NCBI RefSeq assembly: GCF_026151205.1
Contig: NC_087073.1
Location: 3,028,501 to 3,088,500 of the forward strand
Source of the DNA: Bolinopsis microptera
Lineage: Eukaryota; Ctenophora; Tentaculata; Lobata; Bolinopsidae
Direction: 5' to 3'
DNA length: 60,000 nt
Below, one piece after another: positions 56,768 to 60,000 of this stretch (the stretch's first letter is position 1; each line of letters starts with the position of its first letter). The position numbers and the translations under genes were made by a program. The notes below the pieces were generated by a model, which had not been told where the DNA came from, did not search any database, and worked only from the letters and a program-made list of their open reading frames with translations.

Positions 56768-58711
56768 ACAGTGTTAGCAGGGTTCAGCAATGTGCGTAAA
56801 ACACTGGGCCTGGGGCGGAGATTGAATTTCACATTACTGACACACAGCGAGATCTGTTAAAAACCCTCGCCAATTCTGTTTTTAGAGGTCTTTAGAGTAT
56901 TGAAACGTTTCTTCACCGATCGGTCTAAGCAGCGAAACACGATATCAATATACCACCCTCGAGATCTGATAGCTCAAGCTGATCTACCCCAGTATTTTCC
57001 GCCTGTTGACACATTTGTTCCGCTGATTTTCTCTGCTGGTTACCCTGTGCATTAGCTTTTTAATTTGTTGTGAGTTTATGATTCTGCAGTCTGCACACTA
57101 GTCTAGTATCATGATCTACTCCAGATTCGATAGGTTTAAGATGATTGGTTCCAGAAATGCCGATGCTTTGCTGTTTTTCCGCTTGCTACTTTTTCATTTT
57201 GCTTGTTCGATCTTACCACATGTTTATGTTACAGTCTCTTTTGTTGAACTTAGCACGTATAAAATTGAACAGAATTGTTCGCTTTGTCTATTATTAACTT
57301 TTTAGCTTTACTGATATATAAAAAGAATGTGTTTCATTGATACTGATTGGGCCGACTTATCTTGTGGTTGTATTTTAAAATCTGATCACGTCCAACAACA
57401 TAATTTAGTGTAAAAGTCTGTGACTCTAACGATGTGCCCCCTGACAAAACAACCAGTTACGTTATGCATATCACAAATAATAGTGAATACTCAGAATCTC
57501 AATATTTAAATAGAGTCATTAAATCATATCTACTGTTAAACTTGCTTGCCAGTGCACACTTGTCAGCTCCAATAGCTACTTAAACTCACTCATTTACTTT
57601 CATTTCTTGTGTCATTTCGTTTATCACAAGTTTTTAACAAAAGTTGACATCAAGTGTGACCTCTTGAAGAGAGAGGTGGCCAATAGTCTCTCAGCACAGA
57701 TCTAGTGGCCTGATCACGTGGGCTGATCACCTGATCACGTGGGCTGATCACCTGGTCACGTGGGCTCGGCTACAATCCCCCGTGATCACACTTCCTCGTT
57801 ATTTCGCCGCTCCTCAAAACCGCGGAGTTGTTCGTGAGAACTGGCAGGTATCCAGTGCCGGCCATCTGTTTTAGAGTTCACAGTATTTGATCGCCCAACG
57901 CGGCTATGTTCAAGTTTGCCAATTAATTACAACGACAGAACAGTACAGTGCGGTATATACTGTATAATATAGCGAGATAGTAAGCGAGACCTCTAGGGAA
58001 GGTGGGACCCCCTTCAAGGAAACACGCCAAGTAACAAAGTGTATTTTATCCATCTTACTTCTCAGTTTTGCTAGCGACGAATGCTAGAAATATTATTGTC
58101 TCATCATTATCAGTGGTCCATATTCCAAAACTTAGACTTAGAGTTAGCTACTTGCCAGTTCCGTTGAATTATCTTGAATATTACTCTTTTGTCGGTTGTC
58201 GGTACCATTCTTGATGTCCACGTTACTTGTTTTCTCTTCTGATTGAATTGCATATTTAATGATTGAGATTGGTCGGTACTGTTGTGTCCGTGCATATCAA
58301 CTTTCGTACTTTAGTGTGGTATTAAGTCAAGGTCCTTCAATTACTAATGAACGGTATTTTCTCCAGAACTGCTATTTAATGCCGCAAAGTAATCCAATTT
58401 AAAGATCTTTATCAGTAGCTCTGCCTGATCCATCCTTTCATTTGTAGGTGGTTTCCATTATCACTCTGGCTATTCTTTCAAAATGAAATAGGAAACGATC
58501 GAACCAGATATTTCTTGACGAACCCGTACAGAAAAATAACCGTACCAGACAGATTTTGCATGACCTGAATCTGACAGAACTAATAAATAATTGCCGGTAT
58601 TGGATATTTCAGGCAGTGGATAATCGTTTTGAGAAACTTGACATTTATTCTCGATTTATCATTTCAAATAACATATAATATCTGAAATCTGGCATGCTCA
58701 GGTGACAAGAG
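56768..58711. other. Intergenic, probable promoter of last gene
   Basis: No coding seen. Contains a GATCACGTGGG array at 57709. An acceptor-like GCTCAG lies just before the next ATG. Confidence 0.5.
57709..57776. promoter_or_regulatory. Three-copy 21-bp repeat of E-box TCACGTGGG
   Basis: CCTGATCACGTGGGCTGATCA twice, then CCTGGTCACGTGGGCTCGG. Each has CACGTG with flanks close to the bHLH-zip (USF/TFE) site. About 0.95 kb upstream of the ATG at 58712; function not shown. Confidence 0.5.
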
Positions 58712-60000
58712 ATGCTTTATGAAACGCTAGATGGTATCGTTAAAACAGCGGGCCTACCTACCGAGCCTCCTGAAAATGGGACAAGAGTTCGAGCTAAAAG
58801 CATCAGCTTTCTTCCGAACGCTGAACCCAAACTTCGGAGGAGATATTCCAGACCGCTGGACTTTCAGTTCGACGACTGTCAAATTTTCACAATAAACGAA
58901 ACCCCAGATCTATCAGTCACCAAACCCAAACAAAAATCAGAACCAAACCCTCCTCCCAGTAAGCCGGAAACGAAGTCAGATACCACCACTTTTACGGAAA
59001 AGCTAAAGTCTGGGAAGAGGAGAAGCAGCAGATTGGGTAATAAGGTTCCTGATATCTCAAACTTTCCTCTTTTGGTGACATCACCGGACGAGATCGTGGC
59101 TGCCACTAGACGGAAGTACAGTAGGGCAAAATCTGCTCCCAACCTTAAAGTCGAGCAGAGATCTGACTCCAAGACTGGTTTGTTACTAAAAATAAGGTTA
59201 TTTTGATTTTGAGAAATCTCTCCTGATGGTTGGATTTTGAATTTAGTTTGGTACATTTTTATTTTTGACGGCTGTTATTGATTTCAGAAAACTCCAGTGG
59301 CAGTACTGAGAATGTGGCGGATAGTGAGAAATCTCTAAGTAAAAATAAAATAAGAGTTAAGAAAACAAATGGCTCTACCTCAACGACAGATTCACCGACA
59401 AACTTGCTCAGGTTTTTATTGTAACATTTTGCTTCATTGCCGTCCGGCAGCATTACGTATTAGAAATATTCTTCGCCATTGGCATTTGTATAAAATCTAC
59501 TTAAATTGTTTAAAATCTTCAGTTTGACAGCCCGGACGCACCAAGTTGCTGACAGTGCTAATTTCCGAGAACAGCGACAGTTAGAACGACAACTTAAGGT
59601 CAGCTGTACGAATGATATTCATGAACTTTCATACTATTAAAGTTATTGTTGATATCAAGAGTGATTGTAATAATTGAAATTTTGCTATATTCTTGATTAG
59701 ATGTTGTATCCTACTCTATATTCAGACTCTTAGCCCTGTTGATATTTTTCCTCCTTCCAGGGAATACAAAGTTTACAAAGAATGAACATCAGCAGTATTA
59801 ACAAAGAAAAGTTGTTCATCCTCCAAAAGTCGAAGGCTCTATCGTCGATGCTGTACCCAGACGTGTTCACGGGTAAGAAGCCGAAGTGCACGCGTAAAGG
59901 GAAGTGTTTTGGCACGGGTAACGCTGATACAGGAGAGGATATTGACTCCGGGACCTACTTGTGTGACCCGTCTGATGGCACGTCTCCGTACGCAGATCCG
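58712..60000 (+). CDS. Unrecognised protein, 5' exons (runs off window)
   Basis: Exons 58712-59177, 59288-59411, 59523-59598 and 59761 onward join in phases 1, 2 and 0 with good GT-AG borders. No known domain seen. The first 155 residues are polar and likely disordered, rich in Pro, Lys, Ser and Arg, with two similar basic patches (RRRYSRP and RRKYSRAKSAPNLK) that look like kinase target sites (R-x-x-S). The third exon is a charged helix (REQRQLERQLK). The fourth has GKKPKCTRKGKCFGTGN, with two cysteines six residues apart, then an acidic stretch and TYLCDPSDG. The start is the ATG following the acceptor-like GCTCAG; an earlier exon is possible. The gene is open to the window end. Confidence 0.7.

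Overview
This is a eukaryotic, almost certainly invertebrate-animal, nuclear window. Its genes have short GT-AG introns (mostly 100-1000 bp), intergenic DNA is AT-rich, and transposons and satellites are plentiful. The recognisable proteins are animal orthologues: ORC5, CYP46-like P450s, SLC35B4, PIGF, DPH5, a BORCS6-like protein, ECH1 and ELP5. The LINEs, tRNA-derived SINEs, foldback elements and Helitron-like repeat also fit an invertebrate. I cannot name the species. All confident genes lie on the + strand; minus-strand coding is confined to retroelements. Exon borders were placed by eye from splice sites, reading phase and similarity to remembered family members.

Layout. 1-2660: the 3' five exons of ORC5, with an in-frame E-box minisatellite. 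3393-21024: four tandem CYP46-like P450 genes, each with four exons; exons 2, 3 and 4 are exactly 155, 172 and 311 bp in all four. Genes 2 and 3 are a recent tandem duplicate. The cluster holds a 5'-truncated LINE with target-site duplication inside intron 2 of gene 1, a foldback element, a 2.67-kb element with 828-bp inverted repeats, and a decayed LINE. 21553-22764: Helitron-like repeat. 23392-25893: SLC35B4 and PIGF. 26354-27928: a two-unit satellite followed by an 11-bp array. 28499-39978: DPH5, BORCS6-like, ECH1 and ELP5. ELP5 intron 2 carries a 4.03-kb element with inverted ends, stuffed with minisatellites. 41493-56767: exons of what looks like one mucin-like type I membrane glycoprotein, with an MFS transporter gene (46229-48455) apparently nested in its long intron. 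58712 to the end: an unrecognised gene that runs off the window.

The most unusual structure is at 52796-55037. About 52 tandem copies of a 42-43-bp unit each contain a branch-point-like CTAAC, a pyrimidine tract and CAG, and end exactly at the acceptor of the exon encoding the transmembrane segment. It looks like an amplified 3' splice site. Splicing to any standard decoy would add seven residues and a stop before the membrane anchor.

How the genes relate: the P450s probably hydroxylate sterols or similar lipids at the ER. SLC35B4 (nucleotide-sugar import) and PIGF (GPI anchors) act in the secretory pathway. DPH5 (diphthamide) and ELP5 (tRNA wobble uridine) both tune translation. No operon-like co-regulation is implied.
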